Source of the DNA: Carposina sasakii
Taxonomy: Eukaryota; Arthropoda; Insecta; Lepidoptera; Carposinidae
NCBI GenBank assembly: GCA_014607495.2
Contig: CP053154.1
Span: forward strand, 12,958,001-13,022,000
Length of the DNA stretch: 64,000 bases
Direction of reading: 5' to 3'
Positions 22,151 through 34,480 of the stretch are shown in pieces; positions within the stretch are counted from its first letter, which is position 1; every line of letters begins with the position of its first letter. The notes under the pieces were generated by a model. That model was not told the DNA's origin. It saw nothing but the letters and a program-made list of their open reading frames with translations, and ran no database searches. Both the position numbers and the translations under genes were made by a program.

Positions 22151-24275
22151 TGAATTTTGGCGAAGGAGCTTGCAAATTATAGTGAGTTTTGTTTGCATGA
22201 AGATTCGGAAGGCCTTTAGATTGAATTCAATCTTGTTTTCTAAAGACTGGTTGAGGAAAAGTAGCATAATGTTACGATAATTCCTTTATGATAGAAATGT
22301 GCATTTATTCAGACCTTATCAAAACAATCTTTTTTTAAAACATGCCACATGAAACTTAGATATTCTCAACAAAGTATCCTGTAATAACGCAGGAAGCTAG
22401 GTGGTAGGAAGTTAAAACGGTTTAGGAAGTTATATGCCCGGTCAAATGTGCGCTTTCGGACCGGGAGAGGGTTAGAGATTAACTTTGAAATGTCATTTGG
22501 CTACAGATGCTCGAGCTAATCACAGGGATGTGTGGGGAAATGAAGGTATTCTAGCATTATAAATTGTTCATTCGTTTCCACGTTGACAAACCCAGTAGTT
22601 GGTTGGTTAGTGGAGGAATGAATCATTTTAATTTGAAGCTCAGGCAATTCCATCACAGAATATTTATACGTAGATGATGTAACAAATAAGAAAACATAGT
22701 CACAAAGTTAACACTAATAACCTAATTACATTACATAGTATTAATCATTTTATCATCAATATTACATTACATAGTGAATCTAATCTAATTTTATCATCAA
22801 TATTACATTACATAGTGAATCTATTTTAATTTCCATATGTAAAAAGCACAATCAAATCATGTGATCTAGCCCATCTATTATGTTATTGTTTCACATTCCA
22901 CGGAGCCAGAAAGCCCTCATTGTACCTTTGTGCTACTGTAAACATGACTGCACTTGGTGTTTTCAAAACTGACGATACTGGAGAGCCATCGATGCGTAAT
23001 TAAAAGTCAAAACAATTCTCTATTATAAAGCGGAGGGGATCGAAAAGTCAACCAAGTTGGTTTAAGATCTCTTTCATGTTATAATTTCGGCGAGCGTTTT
23101 GAATAATTAGGGGATTATGGGAAAGCTTTGCTTGAGCCTTTGCTTAGTCCGTGCAAACTTAGTATAAGAAGGGAAGTAGAAAGTGGCGCAATACGCCAAT
23201 TTAAACACCGAAGCGTAGTCTGTGCTGATCAGCTATCTACGGCGGCGGCGACGCGGCGGTTGTGTCCAGAGTCCAGAGCCAATGGTCTCTACACGAAAAT
23301 ATTCTATCATTCTCCTTGAGCAATGTCTACGACTACTATAAAATGTACATTAAAGTTGGCGTCTGAGCCAGGTATAAAACTTCGTGGGCGTTCACAATGG
23401 GCTACCCAGCTGCGTACCTGAAGCTGTTTGCCGAGACTATTTGCTGCAAGGCTCGAGAATTCTACAGCATAAAGTGTAATCGATCCATAAGAAATTGATC
23501 CATGCGAGAGCTGCTCTGGGCACGCATCCCTATAGTTACCCCTCGTATGAACACGAGGGGATACTTAATCCCCTGTCTATTTCAAACACGTTTTACCTCA
23601 TTCGTTTCACGTCCGACAAAAAATCTCTTATACTCTTATTAGATTTACTATAGTGGCATCGATCGATAAATTGCCCACTGTGATTTGACGATTTAATTCG
23701 ATTGCAGAGAAAAGCTGAATTGAAAATATTGTTAAAAATTTTGTAAGACAATAAAACGGATTGATAAATGAAATAATTGAGCAGGTAGAAAAGAAATAAA
23801 TGATCCAGATATTAAGCCATGTTTAAAAATATTTATATAAATTGCTTTTATCTTACAACGAGCACTTTCCATAATGACAGCGGCAGGAGATTGGCAAATT
23901 TAAAAAAAAACACAAATACTTGAGGCTAAGATGTTTCCTTTTATTCCCTGTTTGTACATAAAGTTTCGCGCATGGTTTCACGCAGTTTTACTAGCTTTAT
24001 CTATTCCTTCATACATCTGTGGACACGTTTCCGAGATTACGATCGCAATTTGCTCGCTTCGAAGTGGAACAGATGCAATCGCCTGTCCGAGTCGAATCGT
24101 CACATATCATTCGATGTGTAAATGTATGTTCGGATGAAATAAAACAGGACAAGAGATATAACCATCTACTTATTCCGGATCACTGACATAAAGTAAAGTT
24201 TTTAGATAAAGGTAAAGCTATACTGTAATACGCAGTTATAAAGATTTCTACAAAATCTTTACCATCTTTACCAAC
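22151..24275. other. AT-rich DNA, small motifs only
   Basis: No gene is firmly recognised. A TATAAAA (about 23372) followed by ATGGGCTACCCAGCTGCG opens a 33-codon frame (23397-23498) with good codon use but no known motif. A perfect 8-bp hairpin CCCCTCGT/ACGAGGGG lies at 23537-23558. The 41-bp tandem repeat is listed separately. Confidence 0.45.
22722..22830. repeat. 41-bp tandem repeat, about 2.5 copies
   Basis: TATCATCAATATTACATTAC followed by ATAGTGAATCTA recurs at 22751 and 22792 with nearly identical sequence. A partial third copy (ATTACATTACATAGTATTAATCATTTTATC) precedes them. AT-rich minisatellite with no obvious function. Confidence 0.85.
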
Positions 24276-24380
24276 ATGACTGAATACGTCTCAGTTGATG
24301 GAGAAATTACAAACGAGTCGTCCATCACTGAGCTACTAAAACGAAGAGAGATTATTGTCGTGAATGATAAATTGAAATAG
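24276..24380 (+). CDS. Small ORF, 34 aa, unknown (tentative)
   Basis: ATG in a good context (CCAACATGA) begins a 34-codon frame ending TAG. The product starts MTEYVSVDGEITNESSITEL, is acidic then basic, and has the composition of a real soluble protein rather than translated AT-rich DNA. I considered a fragment of a pogo/Tigger-type transposase C-terminus, where acidic stretches of this type occur, but no diagnostic motif is present. It may be a pseudogene remnant. Confidence 0.2.
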   Translation: MTEYVSVDGEITNESSITELLKRREIIVVNDKLK

Positions 24381-26460
24381 CCAGTGAGGGAGGCCGTCTC
24401 CCGCGGAGGCTCACATATGGCTTATATCGACCTGAGCTCTGGCGTGAGTCGGTAATGCCCTTCCAAGATTTTGAATGATCTGATAGTTTACCGACTTATG
24501 CAAATGCTTTTCATTGATGCTAATTCTCAATTTCAACTAAGCCCGAGTTTCCGAAGCAATTTTAACAGCTCTCGTATCAGGTCCTAACGAAAGGCAACAT
24601 TACCTATGGTTAAAATTTTGCAATTTACGAAAGCTTTGTTTTTAGATCAACAGTTTAGAAAATAAGCATTATTTCCCACTGTTGGACATACCCCTCCCAT
24701 CCCTATAAACTTGCAAAAGTAACATTTAATATCACCACCATTAATTGCCACACTCGGCTTATCAAACAAAAGTGTGCGCAGTGTGACAGCAGCACCGACA
24801 CACTTCTTCGTCCGCTCACAACGCACGCACGAGCCACGCGTGTGACCGGCCGACTGCCAAAATAATTGTCCATTACGATTATTATTCCGCCTGTGGGGGA
24901 AACTGTAACAAGAGTACGCATTCTATTAGCAACTCAGGGTTTCCCCAAAACAGGGACGTAATTGGAAGAAACCTTACCTTGTGAGTGCGTGCTTATCCAA
25001 ACAAGATGTTGCAGAAGTTTAAACTAAAAGTCCAAATAACACATTCATCAAATATAATTATAAACTCCTGCCAAATGTTACACAACGTTATTACATTTAC
25101 GGTAAAGTCCTAGAGTTTCCATATTTCGTATCGATTATATCTTATGAGGCGGAAGTTCACAGATAACCATGTTAGACAGAGGAGCATCGATAATCGAATT
25201 TGTGGGCAACTCCATTGAGCCAAGTAATTTTATATGCAGTTTAAATCCTGCTTGAAATATTCTTTGAATAATTCAGGTACCAATGAAGCTGAATAAAATA
25301 CGGCATAGTACTTACTTTAGGGTATTCGAATTTCTTTATTCTCCTCGCAAAAGAAATCGGTTTCTTAAGTTGATAATATCAATAAAGTTACACTGTAACT
25401 ACGGTGTTAATGGTTGTATTGTAACGAGACTACAAAAGGTATAGCCACGTGAGGATGGTCACCCAGTTCACTGATCACAGTATGAAGGACAGGGGGAGAA
25501 AAGGACTGAACCCATAAAAACTAAAAATAGACGCGACGACACTACGCCTGTACCACCGAAACTCGAAAAGGTTGGAGGACTATTCAAATCTGTGAAGTTA
25601 AACTATTGCTCCAATGTGGAGCAACATAAAGTCCACATTCCGTGGTAGGAGAAAAGATGCGTTTTCAAAACTGCAATGATAAATTTGTGTTGAATACACC
25701 AATAGTAGCATCTGTCAAAACATTATTCAGCGGAAACAATAAACACTATTGACTAAATTACGCTCCTCTATAGCGTAGTCAATTATAGGACGCTGTTGCG
25801 TTTAAATTTATATATAATTTTTATTAAATTTATATATAATATAATTTAAATTTATTTATATATAAAGTTTAAATGAATTTTATGTCAATTACAACAATTA
25901 AGTAGTTTACTTTAATTGCATTTATGGACCATAATTTAAACTGATCGACATTAATAAGATGTTGGGAGAAGGAGATGGAAGATGATATTATGTTCATCGT
26001 TAATAATGATAGTCTTCTGAATATACATATAGGAATTTTTTTTTATATTTTAATGTTGTAATTGGGATTTGGATATACCCGAGTAATATGTTGTGTACCT
26101 GTTTTAAAAAACTAACGGCTTACCCGCGAGTGCAATTAAAAAACGTAAGTTAAAAAAGCTTTCATCATCTAATCAAACTTCAGCTTATACTGCTATAGAT
26201 TCAAGTACTTAATTTATGAGAATTTTAATTTTTGAGAAATTTTATTTCCGAGACGTTAATTTTTACAGCAGACTTTTATTGCTTAAGTCGTCATTAAAAA
26301 GCATCCAACTCTATTACAGGGAAAAATAAATACTTTGGTCAAAGTATTATAGGTCGTGAAGTTGAAGTCAGAAGTTGGTAACTTCATAAGTTACGCAATG
26401 GTTACCGTCAATCGAGATGGTATAAATAGCTCAACACGGCGTCACTCTAAATGTTACTAC
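24381..26460. other. AT-rich non-coding DNA
   Basis: No gene is recognised. A minus-strand ATG frame at 24703-24921 (72 codons) lies in a GC-richer patch with CACGCGTG-type words and lacks motifs. 25798-25875 is almost pure A/T with repeated TTTAAATTTATATATAAT. ACGCT...AGCGTAGTC forms a weak hairpin near 25760-25790. Confidence 0.5.
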
Positions 26461-27002
26461 TGCTCCGGCCACATTGTCGCGACAAGATTCGTGTAGTGTT
26501 GTCGCGATAAAACTTCGTGTTCGACTTTACGACGAAGCGCTTGGCCACATTATAAAAACTTCGCGTTGTCGCGACAACCTAGAACGTCGCGACAATCATT
26601 GCACGGAAAAAATGGACGAGGCGGTTGCACTGTGTCAAATGGCGGCAAATAATTATTTACTGCTTCTCTATTATTTATACAAAAATATTAAAAAGAGGAA
26701 TAAAAAGATTTCTTAAAAAAAATATCTTAAGAGGAATAAAAAGCTTTCTCTTTTTTAAATGTTTTTTCGTTACTCTAATCCATGATTAAAGTTAAAACAC
26801 ACGTTTAAACCGCTCGGAGTCTCGCAGTCAACTAAAGCGCGCAAACGCAAAGTGTGGCCAACTACACGAACTTTGTCGCGATAAAACTCTTTTTGTGCAG
26901 CAATTTATCGACATTGGCGCGAAGTACATTTTGTGTCGCGATGATGATTCGCGACAGGACGAACTCTTTGGCCAGACGTGTCGCGACAATGTGGCCAGAG
27001 CA
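26461..27002 (+). mobile_element. Harbinger-like non-autonomous transposon
   Basis: Termini TGCTCCGGCCACATTGTCGC and (reverse) TGCTCTGGCCACATTGTCGC are a ~24-bp inverted repeat. TAC flanks both sides (26458-26460, 27003-27005), a 3-bp duplication compatible with the PIF/Harbinger class, although TWA is the usual site. Inside, TGTCGCGA/TCGCGACA occurs about eight times, clustered near the ends, as subterminal transposase-binding repeats would be. A 15-bp word, AAGAGGAATAAAAAG, is duplicated at 26693 and 26729. A short transposase-start fragment is listed separately. Confidence 0.75.
26612..26716 (+). pseudogene. Truncated Harbinger-type transposase N-terminus, 34 aa
   Basis: ATG at 26612 opens MDEAVALCQMAANNYLLLLY, continuing into a lysine/arginine-rich tail before a stop. 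A leucine run followed by a basic run at the extreme N-terminus is typical of insect PIF/Harbinger (HARBI1-like) proteins. Those are several hundred residues long and carry a DDE catalytic domain, which is absent here. The fragment lies inside the inverted-repeat element at 26461-27002, so it is probably what remains after an internal deletion of an autonomous copy. Confidence 0.4.
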
Positions 27003-27005
27003 TAC

Positions 27006-30000
27006 GAGTAATAAAAAGTTGGCGGGAAGCCGTGTCATAAGAAGTTCCCCTGAACCCCTTGGGGGAAAAGTTTCGTACCGACGACGTTACGTAGATTAGG
27101 TAATACTGAATTCAGTCCGCAAAACCTAATACTCGTAATTTCGACGAGACGTTACGCAGCTCAACAATTTCGTAATGTACCTATTTTCTGACGATAAATT
27201 TCCACATGGTATTTCAACTACAATAGCTACAGCATGGAGTACATTGATCAAGATCGAGGACCGCGCATTTGACATAAATACGTGAGCGTATACACCAAAC
27301 CCGAATGAGTGACAGCGTGCAATCAAACTTTAATCAAAGCAGCCGCTAACAATCCTCGCATCTGCGTAGAGCAGACAAGCCCGAACGGCGCGGTATGGCG
27401 AGCCTAATTGAGCGGAATCGCCCTGCTGCGGGGAACCAAGTAACAGACGGCAGCGTAGGGGTGCACAAATTAGACCTATTCTTATCGATTCAAATTCAGA
27501 ATCTGAAGTGACAATAAAAATTGTGCATGGCATAACATCGATCGTAAATACCATTAAAGATAAGACCACGTTGAAATGGACTGACAAATGGATTTCAAGT
27601 TTCCGACCCAAATACATGCAAGATGTTCAAATTTATCGTATACATCTGTCACCAAGATAAAGTGAGGAGGTTAAAGACATTGAGAGGATAAGGATAGCGC
27701 GGACCACGCGTACGCAGAATGTTAAGAATTTCAACATTGGTTCACTCAAAAGGAAAGACGAGCTTTAAAAAATTAAACAGACTACCATCAATATAGTAAT
27801 ACGTCGTATGTGCAGGTAATCGAGGACCAATTTTTATTGCCGTTTATTGTGTGTGGTTTGTGTTTTATAGAGGCATATTTTCCAGTTTTGTTATTTCAGT
27901 CGTATTTCACTGTATATTCATTTTAGTTCTCATTTTTTTTATTTGCTATCACTTTTAACAAATTTATTTATTTATACGATTATATACGAACTTGTAGGAT
28001 ATATTCCGTCAACAGATAATATGTCTAAAGAAGCGTTACAAAATAACTGTTCCCATCGTTCTTGGGCCCTAATTCTACGCAATTTTTCAAGAAAACTTTC
28101 CAAGTCACAGTTATCTGAATAACAAATATGTGGCCATCAAACAAAAACGCGAATGGGCATAGAATAGTGTAACAAAAAGTAGAAAATGAGCCTTGAACGT
28201 GCATCAGTCGCCAGTTATGTGTGGAACGCCGCGTCCCGTCGATGGATCGAAGATAAATTACCCTGCCATACGTAGCTCAAATATTGCTTTGTCATCGACA
28301 CTGTGCACTTAGCGAGATTATTTAACGTCGAACGCGACGTTACAGATTGTTGAAATTGGAAGTTTTAAAAACGATACAATAATTTAAAAAGGAAAAGAAA
28401 AAAAGTATTAAATAGAGGGATGCTAAACATTGACTATTGAAGCATAGTAGTATAGCGCAATAATTATTTTGCCCTAGCGTATTTCTTAGAAGAGAAACTA
28501 TTACAGAAATAATAGAGTATTGCACTATACATAGTTCAAAGTGTCGCAAAGCACATTTAATTGCCAAGCCATATGCAGCAATTTCTGAAAACCGCAGCGA
28601 GTTTCAAAGCTGGTACTGCGAAGAAGCTTTCTCCGAATTCTCATTACCACCACGCACGCGTCACGTAGGGCCCATAACCGGTTTTATTAGGTTTCACTAC
28701 TAAGGCCGGCGCCCGTGCGACGCATCTCAACGGCCCTTTATAATGCTCTGTTTTGTACTGATAATATCAGATGGTTTTAGCTTTCGTATGAATGAATCGG
28801 AAGTGTTGTCCGAATTAGTTGGACAGCAATAAAAAAATTTAATATGACTACAATATTTTGTGTTGAAATTTGGGATAGTGTTTATAAATGATCAGACGTG
28901 GAATTTTGAACAAGAAAGTAAATTACATCTATATATGAAATATGATCATTGTACCGAAGTAGGTATACAGTGATGGCTTGTAAAAATACCGGATACAAAT
29001 ATTACTCCGATAGTAATATCATTTTTGCCAACTGCTTTAGCAAATTACAATAATTACTACAATGTATTCAATCAAGGGGCACGCTATACCCTAACAAACT
29101 TGCATGCAAACGGCAGTGTGGTTATTGTATGAGCCCGGGGGATCAGTTACCCGCAACTTGGTTACTTCTCGGCTTGCACTTACCGTGGGGACGATAGTAG
29201 GTGTTAGATTTCCAATTATCCTTTTCAGTAATTGATAAGGAGTTTTGCGAAGCTCTCTACATACACCATTACACCAGGGTCAATCGCTTGGCATGGACTA
29301 GACATGACGATTAGCGAATATACGTACAAGTACATACGTATACGTAGTAAGTAAGCCCACAGTTTTTGCTTGCAATTCGGGATCGATCTAAATGTCGACA
29401 TACATTATAAATTAAAGGAACTCGTTCTGTGTTCCGAGTTTATTACCAAGTCCTTGCACAATAAGACCTTGCTATTGAACTTGGCGCTGGCGGAGTTTTT
29501 GTTAAAGCCATTCTTGACCTTATCTCACCTGACGATAAAAGGTGATGTAGGCAATACTGGTTAAGAATAAATAAACTGTGATAAAAATAGACAATTTCAA
29601 TCAATGTGAAACTGATGTACTTAACCCAAATTCAGGGTACACAATAATCAAATTAAAATGATTGGCGGCTGGGACTTGACGGTAACATCTTGAAAATTTG
29701 GGGTTGAATTGACGGAACCTTTCTTTGAGTAGCTCAAATAACAACCCTGCAATTTGGTGCGGTAATTTCGAAAATTACATATCATATTTCGGTTTCAATT
29801 CGCAAGGTTTATTTAACTGGAATTAGTTAGCCATAACGGTGTGTTATTCAATAGTTTTTTTAAGGTTTGAAGAGAAAAAAAAGAAAAAGCTCGTCGATTT
29901 GGAAAGCAAAAGTACCAGGGTCGCATAACACGGCAGTAGGCTTGACTCGACGCGAGACGGCGGGCGTGGGCGGATCGATAAGGCCGCATTGTTGGAACCG

Positions 30001-33000
30001 CGGTACCCCGCGCCCCTCGTGCTCCCGAAATTCACCCCATTTGATCCCGAATACAAATCAATCGTTGCTGTAACCTGAGATTGCAACTAGTGTAATCAAT
30101 CGAGCATGTTGATAACAGATTAATCTGTAAATTAGGCGATAATTGAGTGGAGGTTAGTTACCTATACGTTTATTTACTGAAGTAAATTGTTAACTACTAC
30201 ACTGTATGTAATAGATCCAGGGTGTTAATTTAAGTCAATATCATTTGATCGGGTTAGTAGGGTATTCTGGACCCAGTAACCTAAAGTAGGCTTTAACTTT
30301 AATTATGTATGACAGCTACTATTGCGTAAATATAACGATCAAAAGTGAGCTCAAAACTGTAGAAAATTAATGAAAAGAAGTGGATTGGTATCTGTTGTAA
30401 TATCTATCTATGGTAGAGACACAGAAGATACCAACACGAGATCCTAAACTATTACAACTTTACTATTGCCGGTTGTGAAGTGCAGATAAATTATGCTCGT
30501 GATTTCTTGATTCACTATATCTCAGAACTGCTCAAAAGCTATTAGACCCCAGATTCTTTTACCATCGCTCTTCAGCACGAATGTAATGCAAAATATAGGC
30601 AGTATACTGAAACATAACTTGACCGAGGAGGTATAAATATTTCCATTTCTTTGTTCCGCACTCTGGGAGAATTTACAACAGGAAATGATACAAAGCACAT
30701 ACATACAAACCAAGCAATTTTAACGATCAAATATTAAACGCTTAAAAGTAACAGAAGCATATTATTATAACAGTATTTTGCAGCATGAGCGCAGAGTGTA
30801 ATTGGCTATTATATTCACGTAAATAAAACTAAGCAGGGACTGCAAGCAATAAATATTGCATTTTAAAGAACAACATACACCAAGTGGAGTATTTCATTTC
30901 GCGCTCACCGCTAATAACTTAGTGAAACAATACACTTTACAACTTAGAACAATATGTAGGTATTTACTATTTTGTTTTGAAACACTAAAACAAGTTCTGG
31001 ACTTATCGGCCTGAAGTTAAGTATAGGAACAACTATAATTTATGTTGTTATTGTTGCGAAAGTAAGTTCGTGAAACGTGTTTACGGGTTGTCCGTTTTTA
31101 GTTATCCAAGGTATACTCGTAAACGGTGTAGAAGTAGCACAAAATACAATAATAGTTTAGAATTCTGTAACGATTTTATTCGACTATTCTGAAAATTATT
31201 AGATGAGGGAAAACAACGTCAAACAAATCCCATACGTTGTTAATATAGTAGTGACAGGACGAAAAGTTATAGATTCACTTTTATATTTACAGTTTTCTAA
31301 AGCTTCAACAGTTATAACGCGAAACCATAAACTTGTGTGATTTACTAATGTTTAAATAACGTTCGAATGCTAGTCAGTAATTACCCGTTGCAACATGGAC
31401 TGTATCACCGGTGAATACGATGCAGTAGAAGTGGAATATCAATTAATCTTTGCAAACACTTATTGGTGGCAGTTAAGTGGCTCTAAACGAAAGTACCTCT
31501 AACGGTTCACTCCGTAGTATTCCATTAGCCCTTGAGTCTAGCGTCGTAAATGTACTGAGTTATATTAATAGTTACTGTTGTTGCAGAGGAGAGGAACCGA
31601 TATTATGGTTATGCTATACTGGTTGATAGGAGGATGCATACAAAATATTTGCAAGCTTTTGCATATACCCAAATTAATATAAGCAAACAAATCAAAAGCG
31701 TAACACTTGGAAGTCCTAAATCGGTGGATTAATTTAAATTATCTCATCACCTCACATAAATCTATCTGGTTATTTCAAACAAAGCATGACATGTGTGCTC
31801 ATTCGTATATTTAATAAAAATCCACGATATCGCATTTGGTGCGAGTGAACCTAGGCGAAATATACATTATGTAATTGCAAAGCAAACTGACATAATTAGT
31901 ATCAGTATAGAGACGTAAAGTTCAATTCCGATAGCCTATCCGACTGAACCATAAATAATACAGATAGCGCTATCTACACATAAATTACGAGACTCACAGA
32001 TACAGTTTTGTTAATAAAAACTCCAAATACTAATCTTATACTTCAGAAAATATTGAATAGGAAAACACAGTTGTACCATAAACCAATACAATAGTTTTTA
32101 TGAGCAAAGAAGAAATCGTTATCGTCTCAATTTCAGTACCTAATTTCGGTCACAAAAGATTAAACTGAAGATTATACAAAAATTAAGTGTGATTTAAATT
32201 TAAGGTTCACAATAACAACATGTACCTAAATCTTCCATCTTGTCAAATTACTTTATAACCCAGTGAACAACCCGCGTGATAAATTCCACTATCGCCACGA
32301 ACATTACACGGTATTGCATAACCACTGTGATTAATGAGGGATGTGAACCAGAAACAGAAACCAATCAACTTTGGTGGATAAGTGATAACGTTATCGTAGC
32401 AACTATTAACTGCCACATTTACTGAAAATCAAAACTATAATGAACGGACAATGAATATGTCTAATGTAGATCCAGAATACTAAGATAAAGCGCACTATCC
32501 TATCGCAAGAAAAAAGATGCGCTGATTACATGAATCCATTTCAGATGACGCATGGATCTTCCTAATCGCTCCGGAAAATGGCCATAAGCCAAATTAGATA
32601 TATTGTAATATGATAGCACGTTAGAAAAAGCTAGAACAAATACAGACGATGTTTGTACACCCAATCTGACAGATGCAGTCCTAGCTATAGAGGTAATAGT
32701 AGAGGCACAAACATGAGTGGCGGCAGTCGGACAATCAACGTTTCGCGAGCACTGACCTACCGTAACGCAACATTACTATTGGCAAATGCGTCACCAGACA
32801 GAACGCAGGCTATACGAGCTAGAAAACGTAGGTATAACGCTACAAAAAAATACCGTACCTACCGGCGGCAGCCGTGTGTATGGAGATTTATCATTTCGTT
32901 CAGGATTTTAAATTTATTAAAGCAAGTAAATTAGGAAAAGCCAGGAAGCTGCTGATGGAATGGAGATGCATAACCTTGTGAACTATTTGCACCAACTGCC

Positions 33001-34179
33001 TTGGCAAGGAATCATAAAAATCGCTCTGAGTTAAACACATAAAGCCTACGTAGTTATTTATCAATATAAATTATGTACTTATTAAATGCAACGACCACGA
33101 TGTGGGACCTCAAAACTTTCGAATAATCATAATTTGATGATTATGTATAAAACACGAGAAACATGGATGAGAAACAAATTATAACGGTTTATGTTGTACA
33201 TGAGTTATGTTACAATATAAAACACATAATACTAGCAGGAACAAAGTAATCCATGTTTAATGACCTGCGCTTTTCTATTTCGACGCGCGATGCTCATATT
33301 TTATGTCTGATGGATCACTGTGATTATCACGATGACCTAAATTCTGGCCTTATGCGTGTATTTCCTGCATAGGTCGTCGAGCTGCGACATTGTGACGCCT
33401 TTTTGCATAATTAAATAACATTATGCATTCATTCAGGTAACCCCTGTGAACAATTGGTAAAAACAAAGGGCGTTGCTCAAATTATAAAGACGGTGAACTC
33501 AAGAATTTAATGAAAAAATCAACACGATCACGAATTTGACACGTAGGTATATTGATTTCCGATATTCTATATTCACAAATTTTCTGAAGTATTTTTATAT
33601 ATTTTTAATTTAACATTATCTATACAGCATATTGTTTTATAATACATAGATCTAAACTACTACTTTTGAAGCCAAAAATGCTTTTAGTTATTTTTCCAAG
33701 AATTCATTTGGTACAAGACCAGGCAAATGTATGAACTACCTTCCTAAGGACAAAAGATTTTTCTCGGGAAATAAGTACATGTAATTTTGTTTGAATTTTC
33801 AGTCCGCACGGTAAAGTAGCAGGCAACAGCTAGAAATGTATAATCATAGGTTTGGAATAAATTGACAGTAGCTAGTCGTAATTGCAGGTATAAAAACACG
33901 AACCTACTTATTTGCTTTTCAGTGTTTGCTTTGCATATTTATGTATAATAGTTAGAATTGTCTGCAGCAGCGCATTGCGCTAAATTATACAATTTAGGTG
34001 TATAAAAAGGTGGAAAGGAATTTCAAAATCACAGCTTTATCTCCCTGACAGCTCAATCAAAACGCATTTTCTTATACCACCCGCAAAAAGGGAAAACTCC
34101 CAACGAGTATTAATGCTGCCTGATAACTTCGAAATTAATCCCCTTGAATAGGACTCCCTTTGAGAGCGCAAAGAGTAAA
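27006..34179. other. Long gene-empty stretch
   Basis: No gene, tRNA or clear mobile element is recognised in about 7 kb. GC-richer short patches lie at 27330-27470, 28600-28740, 29920-30030 and 33270-33400 and could be conserved non-coding elements. An arginine-rich ATG frame (32713-32934, 73 codons) has no motif. Repeats are limited to mononucleotide runs. Confidence 0.5.
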
Positions 34180-34480
34180 CATTTAGCGCGAAGGTTTTGG
34201 CCTACTCAGTTCTAGTTCGTTGCAAGATCGGAGCTTTACGCGTAGGCCGATCTTGGGCGAACATCGGCGATGTTACCCGAGCGACGCCGAACAGCGAGGA
34301 AAGCGAAACCTCCCTCAGTTTCCCCCTCGTAAGGGGCTGGGGTCTTTGTCCCCTCGCGACCCAGTTAATGACCGCCCCCGCAGACGCGGCATATAGCCTC
34401 GTTCCGATATAAATACGCCTACTACACTTGACCTCCAAAGTTTTTATTGGAAAGCACGTGCTGTTATCGAGATCGTGTGT
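34180..34480 (+). promoter_or_regulatory. Promoter-like GC patch with TATA box (tentative)
   Basis: A G+C-elevated block (34200-34390) containing CCCCCGCAGACGCGGC is followed by TATAAATA at 34408-34415 and a CACGTG E-box at 34457-34462. The order of GC block, TATA and downstream transition to AT-rich DNA suggests a plus-strand promoter. No credible coding sequence follows within a few hundred bases, so it could serve a non-coding RNA or be coincidental. Confidence 0.2.

Noticed and set aside
22005..22280. 91-codon Arg-rich frame
   Set aside because: It reads through the CpG-rich block beside a palindrome; no ATG at its start and no domain.
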